Shown here: in pieces, positions 1-8,150 of the stretch
Layout: the number at the start of each line of letters is the position of its first letter
Position numbering within the stretch: position 1 is the stretch's first letter
Source: Nesterenkonia sphaerica
GTDB lineage: Bacteria; Actinomycetota; Actinomycetes; Actinomycetales; Micrococcaceae
DNA: 64,000 nucleotides
Direction: 5' to 3'
Assembly (NCBI RefSeq): GCF_005771565.1
Contig: NZ_VAWA01000007.1
Span: forward strand, 1-64,000
Made by a program: the position numbers and the translations under genes
The notes under the pieces: generated by a model
The model's input: only the letters and a program-made list of their open reading frames with translations
The model's database searches: none
Told to the model about the DNA's origin: nothing

Positions 1-29
1 TGCCTCTACACCCTCAAATACGAAGAGCC
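1..29 (-). mobile_element. Partial end of an ISL3-family IS (element continues left of window)
   Basis: Bases 1-30 are the exact reverse complement of bases 2336-2365, which form the left end of the complete IS starting at 2337. The window therefore opens on the left terminal inverted repeat of a second copy of the same IS. That copy reads outward to the left, away from the phospholipase gene. Only the end is visible, so its transposase cannot be checked. Confidence 0.75.
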
Positions 30-33
30 ACTA

Positions 34-61
34 AACCTGAATCCACTGGTGGATTCGGGTT
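34..61. repeat. Inverted repeat / hairpin just inside the IS end
   Basis: GAATCCAC and GTGGATTC are perfect complements around a 2-bp loop. The stem extends through AACC/GGTT with one mismatch. There is no T-tract on either side, so terminator function is only possible. Bases 62-339 hold no other recognisable feature apart from the upstream region of the phospholipase gene. Confidence 0.4.
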
Positions 62-339
62 AGATGAAGCTGATGTGATACCGGGTTGGCGAGGGCTGAA
101 GGACTCTTGCGGATTCGGAAAGACAGTGTCCCCTCAGTCAAGGGAGGCCTTTTCCAGTACGGATCGGATAACAGCGCGCTGCGGGTGAGTAGATCCTGGT
201 GCATCAAAGTCTCGGACTGGTGGCGGCAATCGAACTGTGACTGAACATTAGCTATGCAAAAGCCGAAAACAAGCTTACGATCTGCGTGAGGGGAACAATC
301 GTCCACCTCGTCCCTCTGGGTGGAAAGCGAAAACATAAT

Positions 340-1509
340 ATGGCGTCACTTCCTACAGGCCTGACGGCCATGCTTGCTATTGGTCTCATTGTTGGCCCTT
401 CAATCGATGGATCACCGGCCGCACAAACTCCAATAGCTGATTCATCACAAAATGCGGCAGAAGTCACTGACGGAGAGGTTTTGCTAGAAAATGAGGAAGT
501 AGCTCCCGAAGTTGAGGCACACGAGGTCGGCGAAGCCCTCGAGTTACTCGATGCCGACCCGGTCTTCCCGGTACTGACTGTCTATGAACCGCGAGTGCTC
601 GAAGCCCCTTTACTAAGTGAAGGTGACGTTGTCGACATCGCGACTGCGGTGTTTCCGATCCCTGACGGCTGCGCTCCCTCTACAGCGGAAGCGTCTTTGG
701 CCTGCGCAACCGGTGCGGTTGATTTGTCCTCCACGGTGATCGATGACAACGGTGATTTTCTGCCAGTTGAGATCAGCGCAGATCCTGAGCAGATTCTTCT
801 GACCTCCCCGATCTCGGAGGATCTTGCCTATCCGCTGATCTTCACGATCTATCTGGCAGAGTCAGGGGCACCTGAGCTGCTGGACGCCGCCGAAGAAACG
901 TTGGCTTGGATGATCGCCGAGGACGAGGGCCCAGGTTTGACCGCCGAGGAACTGGCAGCAGAAGAACAGCAGCTCAACGAAGAGGCCGAGGCAAACGGGT
1001 ATACCGATAATGAAGAGGAGGCCGATCACACCGAGATACAGTCATCACTGCTCCACGGAACCTTTAGCACCGTTGATGCCCACTTCCAGGCTCAGTCTGC
1101 CGCGAGCATTACTGCAGTCCCGGCGTCGAGCAGCCGCCCCAGAAAAGTAACCATACCCAGTAGTTATCGGTATTGCCCCAACAGCTGTACGCCTCCGGCA
1201 CGTCACGACTATTGCACTTCGCCGGCTCGAAACTACTGGGCGACTCTTTCAGGGGTGGCCGACTTCCGGGGCCCCTGTGCACGACACGACATGATGATTG
1301 CCAACATCGCCAAGAAGAAGATCTCCCTTTCATCGAAACAAACACAGCGCTACCAGGGGGATCTGCAGTTCAGAGCAAATCTCCAGCAAAACTGCCGGCA
1401 CGGCTTCTACAAGTTGAATCAAACAGGAGGCAAGGCCTCTTGCTTCGTCACAACAGGTGCCTATTATTCAGCAGTCGTCTACACGACGTGGCGATGGAAC
1501 GGGAAGTGA
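340..1509 (+). CDS. Secreted prokaryotic phospholipase A2-like protein
   Basis: The protein is predicted at 389 residues from the ATG at 340. An upstream in-frame start at 286 would put 18 charged residues ahead of the signal sequence, so I prefer 340. The N-terminus has a hydrophobic export signal (about residues 5-28). A long acidic, low-complexity middle follows, and then a cysteine-containing C-terminal domain of about 110 residues. That domain carries the CARHD motif (His316, Asp317) seen in the bacterial phospholipase A2 family typified by Streptomyces violaceoruber PLA2, followed by a further Asp in a helix and paired Cys residues. The family hydrolyses the sn-2 ester of phospholipids outside the cell. 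The acidic region could be a pro-domain; this is inference. The gene ends 3 bases before the next membrane-protein gene, so the two are probably co-transcribed. Base composition is less GC-rich than the core genes, fitting transfer with the flanking IS elements. Confidence 0.75.
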   Translation: MASLPTGLTAMLAIGLIVGPSIDGSPAAQTPIADSSQNAAEVTDGEVLLENEEVAPEVEAHEVGEALELLDADPVFPVLTVYEPRVLEAPLLSEGDVVDIATAVFPIPDGCAPSTAEASLACATGAVDLSSTVIDDNGDFLPVEISADPEQILLTSPISEDLAYPLIFTIYLAESGAPELLDAAEETLAWMIAEDEGPGLTAEELAAEEQQLNEEAEANGYTDNEEEADHTEIQSSLLHGTFSTVDAHFQAQSAASITAVPASSSRPRKVTIPSSYRYCPNSCTPPARHDYCTSPARNYWATLSGVADFRGPCARHDMMIANIAKKKISLSSKQTQRYQGDLQFRANLQQNCRHGFYKLNQTGGKASCFVTTGAYYSAVVYTTWRWNGK

Positions 1510-1512
1510 CCC

Positions 1513-1908
1513 ATGGAACCAACTCGTGGTAGCGCGATCTACTTTGGACTGGCTGGCCTGGTAAACCTCAGTGTCTTCGTCACGGCCTGGGACTTCTTCG
1601 GCCTCTTCAGAGGCTCGCAGCCACCGTTCCTAAGCATCGTTGTGATCGGACTATCGATCGTTGCCCTGTTCACGACAGTGTGGGCCACAACCGGTACTGT
1701 GAAGAGGGTTTGGCTACGCCGTATAACGCTGTTTGTGGTTCTTGCGGCGTCTCTGCTAACCGTCGTCGGCGAGGTGCTGGTGCTCAACAGTGAAGATGGA
1801 AACATTGGAGTCGGACTGATCCCAGTGCTGGGAGTATTCCTCCACCTGCTGCTGGTACCGTTCTTGGTCACGCAGGCGTTTATCCGTGGTGCATTGCCTG
1901 ATCAATAA
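1513..1908 (+). CDS. Four-helix hypothetical membrane protein
   Basis: The 131-residue protein has four hydrophobic segments, at about residues 8-28, 40-60, 70-90 and 100-122. A short basic stretch (KRVWLRR) lies between helices 2 and 3. I do not recognise a family. It starts 3 bases after the stop of the phospholipase-like gene, so it is very likely translated from the same mRNA. A partner or self-protection role toward the phospholipase would fit the linkage, but nothing in the sequence proves it. Start ATG at 1513. Confidence 0.6.
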   Translation: MEPTRGSAIYFGLAGLVNLSVFVTAWDFFGLFRGSQPPFLSIVVIGLSIVALFTTVWATTGTVKRVWLRRITLFVVLAASLLTVVGEVLVLNSEDGNIGVGLIPVLGVFLHLLLVPFLVTQAFIRGALPDQ

Positions 1909-2008
1909 CAACCGTTCGATGGTTTGGCACCAGCTCGGACGCGGTGATCACAGTGGGTTCAGGGCTTTGTGCGGCCCGTAGAGCTGCGCCTCTGCCTATG
2001 GTTGACCA

Positions 2009-2167
2009 ATGACGAGAAAACAGGTCACCATACGTGTCTCCATCGCCTTACTGCTCGTGGCCGTCGTCGTGTTCTTCCTCGGTCTTGAGCAAGTCGAGTG
2101 GTGCGACGATACAGGCGAGGCGTTGACGAGTGAATGTCACTCAACTTGGCAATGGAGCCTTTGGTAG
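2009..2167 (+). CDS. Small single-helix hypothetical protein (52 aa)
   Basis: This short frame reads from ATG to TAG. It encodes a basic N-terminus (MTRKQ), one hydrophobic helix of about 18 residues and a short acidic tail with two cysteines and three tryptophans. The layout is typical of a small membrane or exported protein. No convincing ribosome binding site is visible upstream, and the family is unknown. It lies in the same orientation as the two preceding genes, inside the interval bounded by inverted IS ends. It may equally be non-coding. Confidence 0.35.
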   Translation: MTRKQVTIRVSIALLLVAVVVFFLGLEQVEWCDDTGEALTSECHSTWQWSLW

Positions 2168-2336
2168 ATCTTCGACATAGAGAGTCACGTCGCATCCAGC
2201 CTCGGCAGTAGCGGCGGCATCACGTACAACAGTTCACTATGCGGAAATCTAAAAACTCTCCCCAGTCGAGTGAGCGTGACGTGTGCAGCTGGCCCAAAAG
2301 GCACCGCGTAGTCAGTGAGCGCTTGCCGGGTTTGAT

Positions 2337-3772
2337 GGCTCTTCGTATTTGAGGGTGTAGAGGCAGGGACGGGGAGCAGCGGCGTGGCGGTGGCTGGATA
2401 AGAGTCGAGGCCTTCCGATGATGGAGGTTCCTACGCCTTCCACTCGAAAGACCTCGACGTGCTCAAGCCTACTTTCACCTGTCCTGACCTCAACAGTTTC
2501 TGCCTGCTCGATGCGCTCGGGCTCGTCGTCACCGGCCAGCTGATCCGTCGTGACCGGGCGATCCTGGAATGCCGAGTCGCTGAGGATGATCCGTGGTGCC
2601 GGGGCTGCGGCGGCCAAGGCGTGCCCAGAGGCACAGTGATACGGAAGTTGGCGCACCTACCACTGGGGTGGCGGCCCACCGCTCTCTGGGTCCGGGTCCG
2701 CCGGTATCGGTGCGCCGACTGTGCCAGGGTCTGGCGGCAAGATACATCCCAGGCTGCGGCCCCGCGGGCGAAGCTGAGCAGGCATGCGGTGCTGTGGGCG
2801 CTGAAATCAGTGGTCATCGACAGGATGTCCATCGCTCGGGTTGCGGCCGCCCTGGCTGCTTCGTGGCACACCGTCAACGACGCGGTGCTCACCGCCGGCC
2901 GGCAGCTGTTGATTGAGGACCCCACCCGGTTCGACGGGGTGAAAGTCATCGGGGTTGATGAGCACTGCTGGCGCCACACCGGCAAGGGGTCGCACTACGT
3001 CACTGTGGTCATCGACCTGACCCCGGTCCGCGCCGGGATCGGGCCTGCCCGGCTGCTGGACATGGTCCCGGGTCGGTCCAAGGCCGTGTTCAAGACCTGG
3101 TTGGACGCCCAGACCCAGGGCTTCCGAGAAGGCATTGAGGTGGTGGCCATGGACGGGTTCTCCGGGTTTAAGACCGCCACCAGCGAAGAGCTCCCCGAAG
3201 CGGTAGCGGTGATGGATCCCTTCCACGTCGTTGCCTTAGCCGGGGACGCCTTGGATCAAGCCCGCCAGCGGGTTCAGCGTGAGACCACCGGGCACCGCGG
3301 GCGATCAGGTGATCCCCTCTACGGGGCACGTAGAACGTTGCGCACCGGGGCGGATCTGCTCACCGATCCTCAGGACCGCAAGCTGACCGCGGTATTCGCC
3401 GCCGATGAGCACGTGGAAGTTGAGGCGAGCTGGCGGATCTATCAGAAGATCGTCGCCGCCTACCGGTGCCCGTCGAAGCCCATGGGCAAGCAGATACTCA
3501 CCGAGGTCATCCGCTCCCTGCGTCGCGGGATTCCCGTGAAGCTGGTCGAGTTAAAGAAGCTGGGCCGGACTCTGAACCGACGAGCTGCTGACATCCTGGC
3601 CTACTTCGACAGGCCGGGCACATCCAACGGTCCAACCGAGGCGATAAACGGCCGGCTCGAACACCTCCGCGGCACCGCCCTAGGGTTCCGGAACCTCACC
3701 AACTACATCACCCGAGCCCTGCTCGACACCGGAGGATTCAGACCCTTGCTACACCCTCATCTGCGATGAGCC
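2337..3772 (+). mobile_element. ISL3-family insertion sequence (copy 1)
   Basis: The left end GGCTCTTCGTATTTGAGGG is matched by an imperfect inverted right end. In that right end ACACCCTCA is conserved and the outer GAGCC mirrors the GGCTC start. The element is about 1.44 kb and contains one transposase gene whose stop codon lies inside the right inverted repeat. The flanking octamers (GGTTTGAT on the left, TCTTAAGG on the right) do not match, so no target duplication is preserved. This suggests rearrangement after insertion. Confidence 0.85.
2459..3769 (+). CDS. tnp: ISL3-family transposase
   Basis: The 436-residue transposase has normal ISL3 length and appears intact. An N-terminal zinc-ribbon-like segment (CRGCGG and CADC cysteine pairs, about residues 48-92) precedes a helix-turn-helix region and a DDE catalytic core. 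Putative acidic residues fall in the motifs GVDEH, AMDGFSG and GPTEAINGR. It would cut and rejoin the IS ends in the cytoplasm. The GTG at 2459 is used as start; ATGs just upstream are in other frames. Intact motifs suggest it could still be active. Confidence 0.9.
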   Translation: MLKPTFTCPDLNSFCLLDALGLVVTGQLIRRDRAILECRVAEDDPWCRGCGGQGVPRGTVIRKLAHLPLGWRPTALWVRVRRYRCADCARVWRQDTSQAAAPRAKLSRHAVLWALKSVVIDRMSIARVAAALAASWHTVNDAVLTAGRQLLIEDPTRFDGVKVIGVDEHCWRHTGKGSHYVTVVIDLTPVRAGIGPARLLDMVPGRSKAVFKTWLDAQTQGFREGIEVVAMDGFSGFKTATSEELPEAVAVMDPFHVVALAGDALDQARQRVQRETTGHRGRSGDPLYGARRTLRTGADLLTDPQDRKLTAVFAADEHVEVEASWRIYQKIVAAYRCPSKPMGKQILTEVIRSLRRGIPVKLVELKKLGRTLNRRAADILAYFDRPGTSNGPTEAINGRLEHLRGTALGFRNLTNYITRALLDTGGFRPLLHPHLR

Positions 3773-3979
3773 TCTTAAGGAGCAATTCCCGTAGGGAGTA
3801 GATTGTCGTTCTTAAGGTAGAAGGGGGTCTTTGTTCTGAAGAGAAGCTTCCCTTAGGCAGTGGGTAGTCGTTCTCAAGGTATAGCGCGTTACTCGTTCTG
3901 AAGAGACGCTTCCCGTGGGTAGAGGGTTGTTGTTCTGAAGAGGGGCTTCCCGTAGGGAGCAGCGTTGCTCTCCTTAAGA
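3773..3979. repeat. Degenerate tandem repeat array between two ISL3 elements
   Basis: Six units can be lined up at 3773-3808, 3809-3833, 3834-3870, 3871-3895, 3896-3932 and 3933-3970, with a partial seventh at 3971. Their lengths are 36, 25, 37, 25, 37 and 38 bases. Each begins with a form of TTCTNAAG, and the long units share CTTCCCGTAGGGAG-like cores. The outer edges form an inverted repeat: GAGCCTCTTAAGGA at 3768 and TCCTTAAGAGGCTC at 3971. No gene is present. The spacing and divergence do not fit a CRISPR array. Confidence 0.7.
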
Positions 3980-5462
3980 GGCTCTTCGGACTTGGGGTGG
4001 GGCTGGCGACTCGCGGAGGATCTTGAGTAGGGCATGAAAGTGGGGCCGGGGCCTCGATGATGTGTAGCGACCAAGCCAACACGTCTCAGAAGGACCCCGA
4101 CCCCGATGTTCGAGAATACGCGCCTTGTCCCTGCTTGCCCAACAGGCAAGATCAGCTACTGCCACGACTGTGACCTCTTCGCTGATCTTGAGGGCCTGCA
4201 CGTCACTGCTGTGGACCGGCCGAGCAGGAAGGCGGCGCTGGTCGTGTGGGTTGAATCAGCCAAGACCCTCACCGGTTGCCCCGACTGCGGAGTCATCGCG
4301 GTCAGTGCCGGCCGCCGGGAAGTGGAGCTGATTGACGCTCCGGTCTATGCGACACCGGCCCGGTTGGTCTGGCGTAAGCGACGGTGGCGCTGCCAAGACG
4401 TTGACTGCCTCAGGGGTGTGTTCACTGAGCAGAACCCCACGGTCGCAGCGCCCAGGGCGCTGCTGACCCGGCGCTGTATCGCCTGGGGTGTTCGGCAGAT
4501 GCGTAGGGAGAACCTCTCACTCCAGGGCCTGGCCCGCCAACTCGGGGTCGACTGGCACACTGCGTGGAAAGCGATCCGGCCCCTGCTGGAACAAGCTGCC
4601 GCTGATGAGCGACGCTTCACCGGGGTCAAGACCCTCGGGGTCGACGAACATATTTGGCATCACGTCAACCCCGCCCGGCGGGGACCGAAGGCGCTGACCG
4701 GCATGGTGGACCTCACCCGCAACGCCAAGGGTGCGGTGCAGGCACGGTTGCTGGACCTGGTGCCAGGCCGCACCGGAAAGGCCTACGCAGGGTGGTTAGC
4801 AGACCGTAGTGACCAGTTCAGGCGCGGGATCGAAGTCGCTCCGCTGGATCCCTTTGCTGGGTACAAGAACGCCATCGATGAACAGTTAGAAGACGCCACC
4901 GCCGTGCTCGATGCTTTCCACGTGGTGCGCCTGGGCACTGCCGCGGTTGATGAGGTCCGTCGCCGCGTCCAGCAAGACACCCTGGGTCACCGCGGCCGCA
5001 AGGGCGACCCGCTCTATGGGATCCGCCGAGTGTTGCAATCCGGGGCAGAGAACCTCACACCCAACCAGTCTCGACGCTTAGAGCGGGTCATCACCGCCGA
5101 CCCGCGGCATGAGGAAGTGTTTCTGGCCTACCAGTGCGCCCAAGAGCTGCGGGCCGCCTACCAGCACCACGACCTGAAGGCTGGTCGGCGGATTGCGCTG
5201 AAGGTCCTCGACTCCTTCCACAGCTGCCCTGTACCGGAGATCGCCAGGCTGGGGCGGACCCTGCGCCGCTGGCGCCAAGCGTTCCTGGCCTACTTCACCA
5301 CAGGCCGTGCCAATAACGGTGGTACTGAAGCGATCAATGGGCTCATCGAACTCGCCCGCCGCGTCGCCCGAGGCTTCCGCAACCGAGAGAACTACCGGCT
5401 CAGAATGCTGCTCATCGGCGGAGGCCTCGACGGACACCTCCCCACCTGAAGTCCGAAGAGCC
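3980..5462 (+). mobile_element. ISL3-family insertion sequence (second type)
   Basis: The terminal repeats start GGCTCTTCGGACTT on the left and mirror as AAGTCCGAAGAGCC on the right, with about 20 of 22 bases matching. The element is about 1.48 kb with one transposase gene. It shares only the outermost GGCTCTTCG with copy 1, so it is a different IS of the same family. Flanking octamers (CCTTAAGA and CATTTATC) do not form a target duplication. Confidence 0.85.
4106..5449 (+). CDS. tnp: ISL3-family transposase (second type)
   Basis: This 447-residue intact transposase has zinc-ribbon cysteines (CPDCG, then CQDVDC, about residues 58-95), a helix-turn-helix (NLSLQGLARQLGVDWHTAWK) and a DDE core with GVDEHIWHH, PLDPFAGYK and GGTEAINGL. 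It clearly differs from the copy 1 transposase but has the same architecture. The corynebacterial and arthrobacterial members of ISL3 are the likely relatives, which is inference from motif style. The ATG at 4106 is the longest plausible start; downstream starts cannot be excluded. Confidence 0.9.
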   Translation: MFENTRLVPACPTGKISYCHDCDLFADLEGLHVTAVDRPSRKAALVVWVESAKTLTGCPDCGVIAVSAGRREVELIDAPVYATPARLVWRKRRWRCQDVDCLRGVFTEQNPTVAAPRALLTRRCIAWGVRQMRRENLSLQGLARQLGVDWHTAWKAIRPLLEQAAADERRFTGVKTLGVDEHIWHHVNPARRGPKALTGMVDLTRNAKGAVQARLLDLVPGRTGKAYAGWLADRSDQFRRGIEVAPLDPFAGYKNAIDEQLEDATAVLDAFHVVRLGTAAVDEVRRRVQQDTLGHRGRKGDPLYGIRRVLQSGAENLTPNQSRRLERVITADPRHEEVFLAYQCAQELRAAYQHHDLKAGRRIALKVLDSFHSCPVPEIARLGRTLRRWRQAFLAYFTTGRANNGGTEAINGLIELARRVARGFRNRENYRLRMLLIGGGLDGHLPT

Positions 5463-5602
5463 CATTTATCCAGAGTACGTCCCCCACCGCAATTAGATTT
5501 GGGGCATCACGTCCAGCCCGAGCCTGCCTTGTCACCGTTCCCCGACATTGCCAGTGCTTTTCTATATGCTGCAGTCTGTTCGGACCGCCGTCCCTTAGGG
5601 CG

Positions 5603-7009
5603 CTAAACGCGGTGCCGACTTTGCTCCAGAAGCGTGTCCTCATCGGATTTCGGCCCGAGAAGGCTTACGGCAATGAAGGAGACGGCACTGATTGCCAACC
5701 CATAGTAGATGGGTTCATTCGCCATGAGCCCGGCGACGAACATAAAGAGTATGACGGTCACACTCCCGAGAATCATCGCCGCAAAAGCACCGTGTGGGGT
5801 CGCTCTGCGCCAAACCAATGCGCCAATAACTGGCACGAGCAGGCCACCGACCAGGAGGTTGTATGCGACAGTCAGCGCACCTACAACATCACGGACCACC
5901 AGGGATATGAGTATTACAACTACACCCGCAGCCAATACCCATATGCGACTTTCTTTCATGGTTTCAACGCGTTCCTTGCCCTGGACTAACCTCCCCCAGA
6001 CATCGTTAGCCAGAATCGTGGCAGATGCCAAGAGGGTGGCGCTGGCTGTCGACATCACGGCAGCGAGCGCAGCGGCCAGAACGAGTCCACTTAGGCCGAT
6101 GGGCAGGACTCCCTCCGCCACGACAGCGAAGGCATTGTCCGCAATCTCGAGATTCGGGTAAAGCGTTGCCGCCGTCATCCCGATGATTGCTCCCACCACT
6201 GCGTAGGCCATGCAGTAGAGGCCTGCCCCGAGCCCGGCGAATCTTGCCACCTTGGGCGATCGCGCGGTGAAGACACGCTGCCAAATATCTTGTCCGATGA
6301 TTATTCCGAAGAAATAAATAAGGAAGTAGGTAAAGATCGTGTCGCCACCGATGGCGACAGGATCAAAGAAGCTCTCGGGCAGAGAATTCTGCAGGCCGGA
6401 CCATCCACCCGCACTATGCAACGCAACAGGAAGTAGGATCAAGAAGATCCCGACTGTCATGATACCGAACTGCAAGATATCTGTTAGAGATATTGACCAC
6501 ATACCCCCAAGCACGCTGTAAATGACAACAACGGCCCCTCCAATGAGAATCGCGGGAATTTGGGGGACCCCAATCATTACGTTGACCACGGTGCCGATCG
6601 CAAGGATGGACGTCACCGCCACCATGAGGTCATAGCCAACCATCACCACCCCGCTGATCGCGCGGCTAGCGGCGGTTCCGTAACGACGTTCCAACATTTC
6701 AGGCAATGAATAGACCTTGAGCCGGGTGAGCACCCCTGAGAACAAGACACTCAGGGCTATGATGCCTACCCCGAGCCAAAAAACGAGCCACATCCCCGAT
6801 ATCCCGTACTGATAGCCGAGACTCACTCCCCCTACAGTGGAGGCACCGCCCAGTACCACCGCAGCCAAGGTGCCCATGTAAAACATCGGTCCCAAGCGTC
6901 GTCCTGCCACGAGGTAGTCGTCGTTATTTCGCGAGCGCCGATAGCCCCAATACCCAGCAGCAAGCATAACTACGAGATAGAGGACGATGATCAAGAGATC
7001 GACAGACAT
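5603..7009 (-). CDS. Sodium:solute symporter (SSS family)
   Basis: The 468-residue protein has about 13 hydrophobic helices and the usual SSS opening (NDDYLVAGRRLGP, about residues 29-41). The GGASTVGGVSLGYQYG and STASATLLASATILANDVW segments are typical of sodium-coupled cotransporters of the proline/pantothenate type. It probably imports an organic solute with sodium. A good ribosome binding site (GGAAAGG) lies 6 bases before the start. The gene sits 30 bases downstream of the ureohydrolase gene in the same orientation, so the likely substrate is a guanidino compound or related amine. Substrate identity is inference from context. Confidence 0.85.
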   Translation of the reverse strand: MSVDLLIIVLYLVVMLAAGYWGYRRSRNNDDYLVAGRRLGPMFYMGTLAAVVLGGASTVGGVSLGYQYGISGMWLVFWLGVGIIALSVLFSGVLTRLKVYSLPEMLERRYGTAASRAISGVVMVGYDLMVAVTSILAIGTVVNVMIGVPQIPAILIGGAVVVIYSVLGGMWSISLTDILQFGIMTVGIFLILLPVALHSAGGWSGLQNSLPESFFDPVAIGGDTIFTYFLIYFFGIIIGQDIWQRVFTARSPKVARFAGLGAGLYCMAYAVVGAIIGMTAATLYPNLEIADNAFAVVAEGVLPIGLSGLVLAAALAAVMSTASATLLASATILANDVWGRLVQGKERVETMKESRIWVLAAGVVVILISLVVRDVVGALTVAYNLLVGGLLVPVIGALVWRRATPHGAFAAMILGSVTVILFMFVAGLMANEPIYYGLAISAVSFIAVSLLGPKSDEDTLLEQSRHRV

Positions 7010-7039
7010 TCTTGCCTTTCCGGTGCGTCTTAGCTCGCG

Positions 7040-8023
7040 TCAGTCTTGATTGTGAACATGGGCCATGAGGCTGATCAGATCGTAGGCGCAATGCGAGGCC
7101 GCCACTGAGGTCACTGCCGCGTGGTCGTACGGTGGAGAGACCTCAACTACATCTGCTCCGACGAGGTTGATTCCTTTGAGCCCACGCAACAGCTCGAGCA
7201 GTTCGCGGCTAGTCAGACCGCCCGCTTCCGGCGTGCCTGTACCAGGAGCGTGCGCGGGGTCAAGAACATCTATGTCGATTGAAATATATACGGGTGCGTC
7301 GCCGACTCTGCGCCTCACACGTTGCATAATGTCGAGAAATTTTTCGGTGTGGAATTCTCTAGCGTGCACAATGGAGAAACCCAGGTTCTCATCATCGGCC
7401 AAATCTTCGGGACCGTACAGGGGGCCTCGGATGCCAACATGTGCCGAGTGCTCTTTGATGAGAAGACCCTCTTCGATGGCATTGCGAAAAGGAGTCCCAT
7501 GCGTGACCGGGGTGTCCATGTATGGCCCCCAGGTGTCTAGGTGAGCATCAAAATGCACCAAAGCCACGGGACCATGCGCCTCATAGATGGCACGAAGAGC
7601 ACCTAGGGCGATGGTGTGGTCACCGCCTAGTAACAGAACCCGGCGGTTGTCACGGATCAGGTCTCCTACACCAGCCTGAATTTGTTCGAGCGCTTTCGAT
7701 ATGTCGAAGGGTGTGCAATCGATATCACCGGCGTCCACCACCTGCATACTGGCGAAGGGAGACACGTCGCCTGCCGGGTTGTACGGCCGCAATAACCGAG
7801 AAGCTTCACGAATCGCTCCAGGGCCAAAGCGTGCCCCGGGACGAAAAGTCACACCCGAGTCGAATGGGACACCTACTACGGCCACGTCGTGGCGAGGTGC
7901 CTGGTCCCGCCTGGGGAGCCGCGCGAAAGTTGTCAATCCTGCGAACCGAGGAGAAGCTTGACCGTCCACGGGACCGATAGGTAGCTCGTCACTTGAATCT
8001 ATGTGCTGCATGATCCGTTCCAT
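7040..8023 (-). CDS. Agmatinase/ureohydrolase family enzyme
   Basis: The 327-residue protein carries all manganese-binding signatures of the ureohydrolase family: [19 protein letters not shown] and SIDIDVLDP. The family releases urea from guanidino compounds (agmatine, guanidinobutyrate, guanidinopropionate, arginine). With an omega-aminotransferase and a malonate-semialdehyde-type dehydrogenase upstream, 3-guanidinopropionate or a similar omega-guanidino acid is a reasonable substrate, but specificity cannot be read from sequence alone. The start is MERI; a second ATG four codons in is equally possible from the ribosome site. It is probably co-transcribed with the downstream symporter. Confidence 0.85.
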   Translation of the reverse strand: MERIMQHIDSSDELPIGPVDGQASPRFAGLTTFARLPRRDQAPRHDVAVVGVPFDSGVTFRPGARFGPGAIREASRLLRPYNPAGDVSPFASMQVVDAGDIDCTPFDISKALEQIQAGVGDLIRDNRRVLLLGGDHTIALGALRAIYEAHGPVALVHFDAHLDTWGPYMDTPVTHGTPFRNAIEEGLLIKEHSAHVGIRGPLYGPEDLADDENLGFSIVHAREFHTEKFLDIMQRVRRRVGDAPVYISIDIDVLDPAHAPGTGTPEAGGLTSRELLELLRGLKGINLVGADVVEVSPPYDHAAVTSVAASHCAYDLISLMAHVHNQD

Positions 8024-8150
8024 CCTGCTCTAGGAGCTTTTCGGACTGAATTGGTTTCCGTTTCCACCCCGTCGGTGCTGAGTGTCCCTCTATGGCTTTC
8101 AGAACGATTCTTATACTGGGTCGCGAGTTCTTCGGAATACCTCACGTCCT

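Noticed and set aside
3773-3979. CRISPR-like array
   Set aside because: Unit lengths alternate (25 and 36-38), units are degenerate throughout, there are no distinct conserved repeats with unique spacers, and no cas genes are near.
2337-5462. One composite element made of both ISL3 copies
   Set aside because: The two IS elements have different transposases and only the outermost bases of their ends match, so they are separate insertions.
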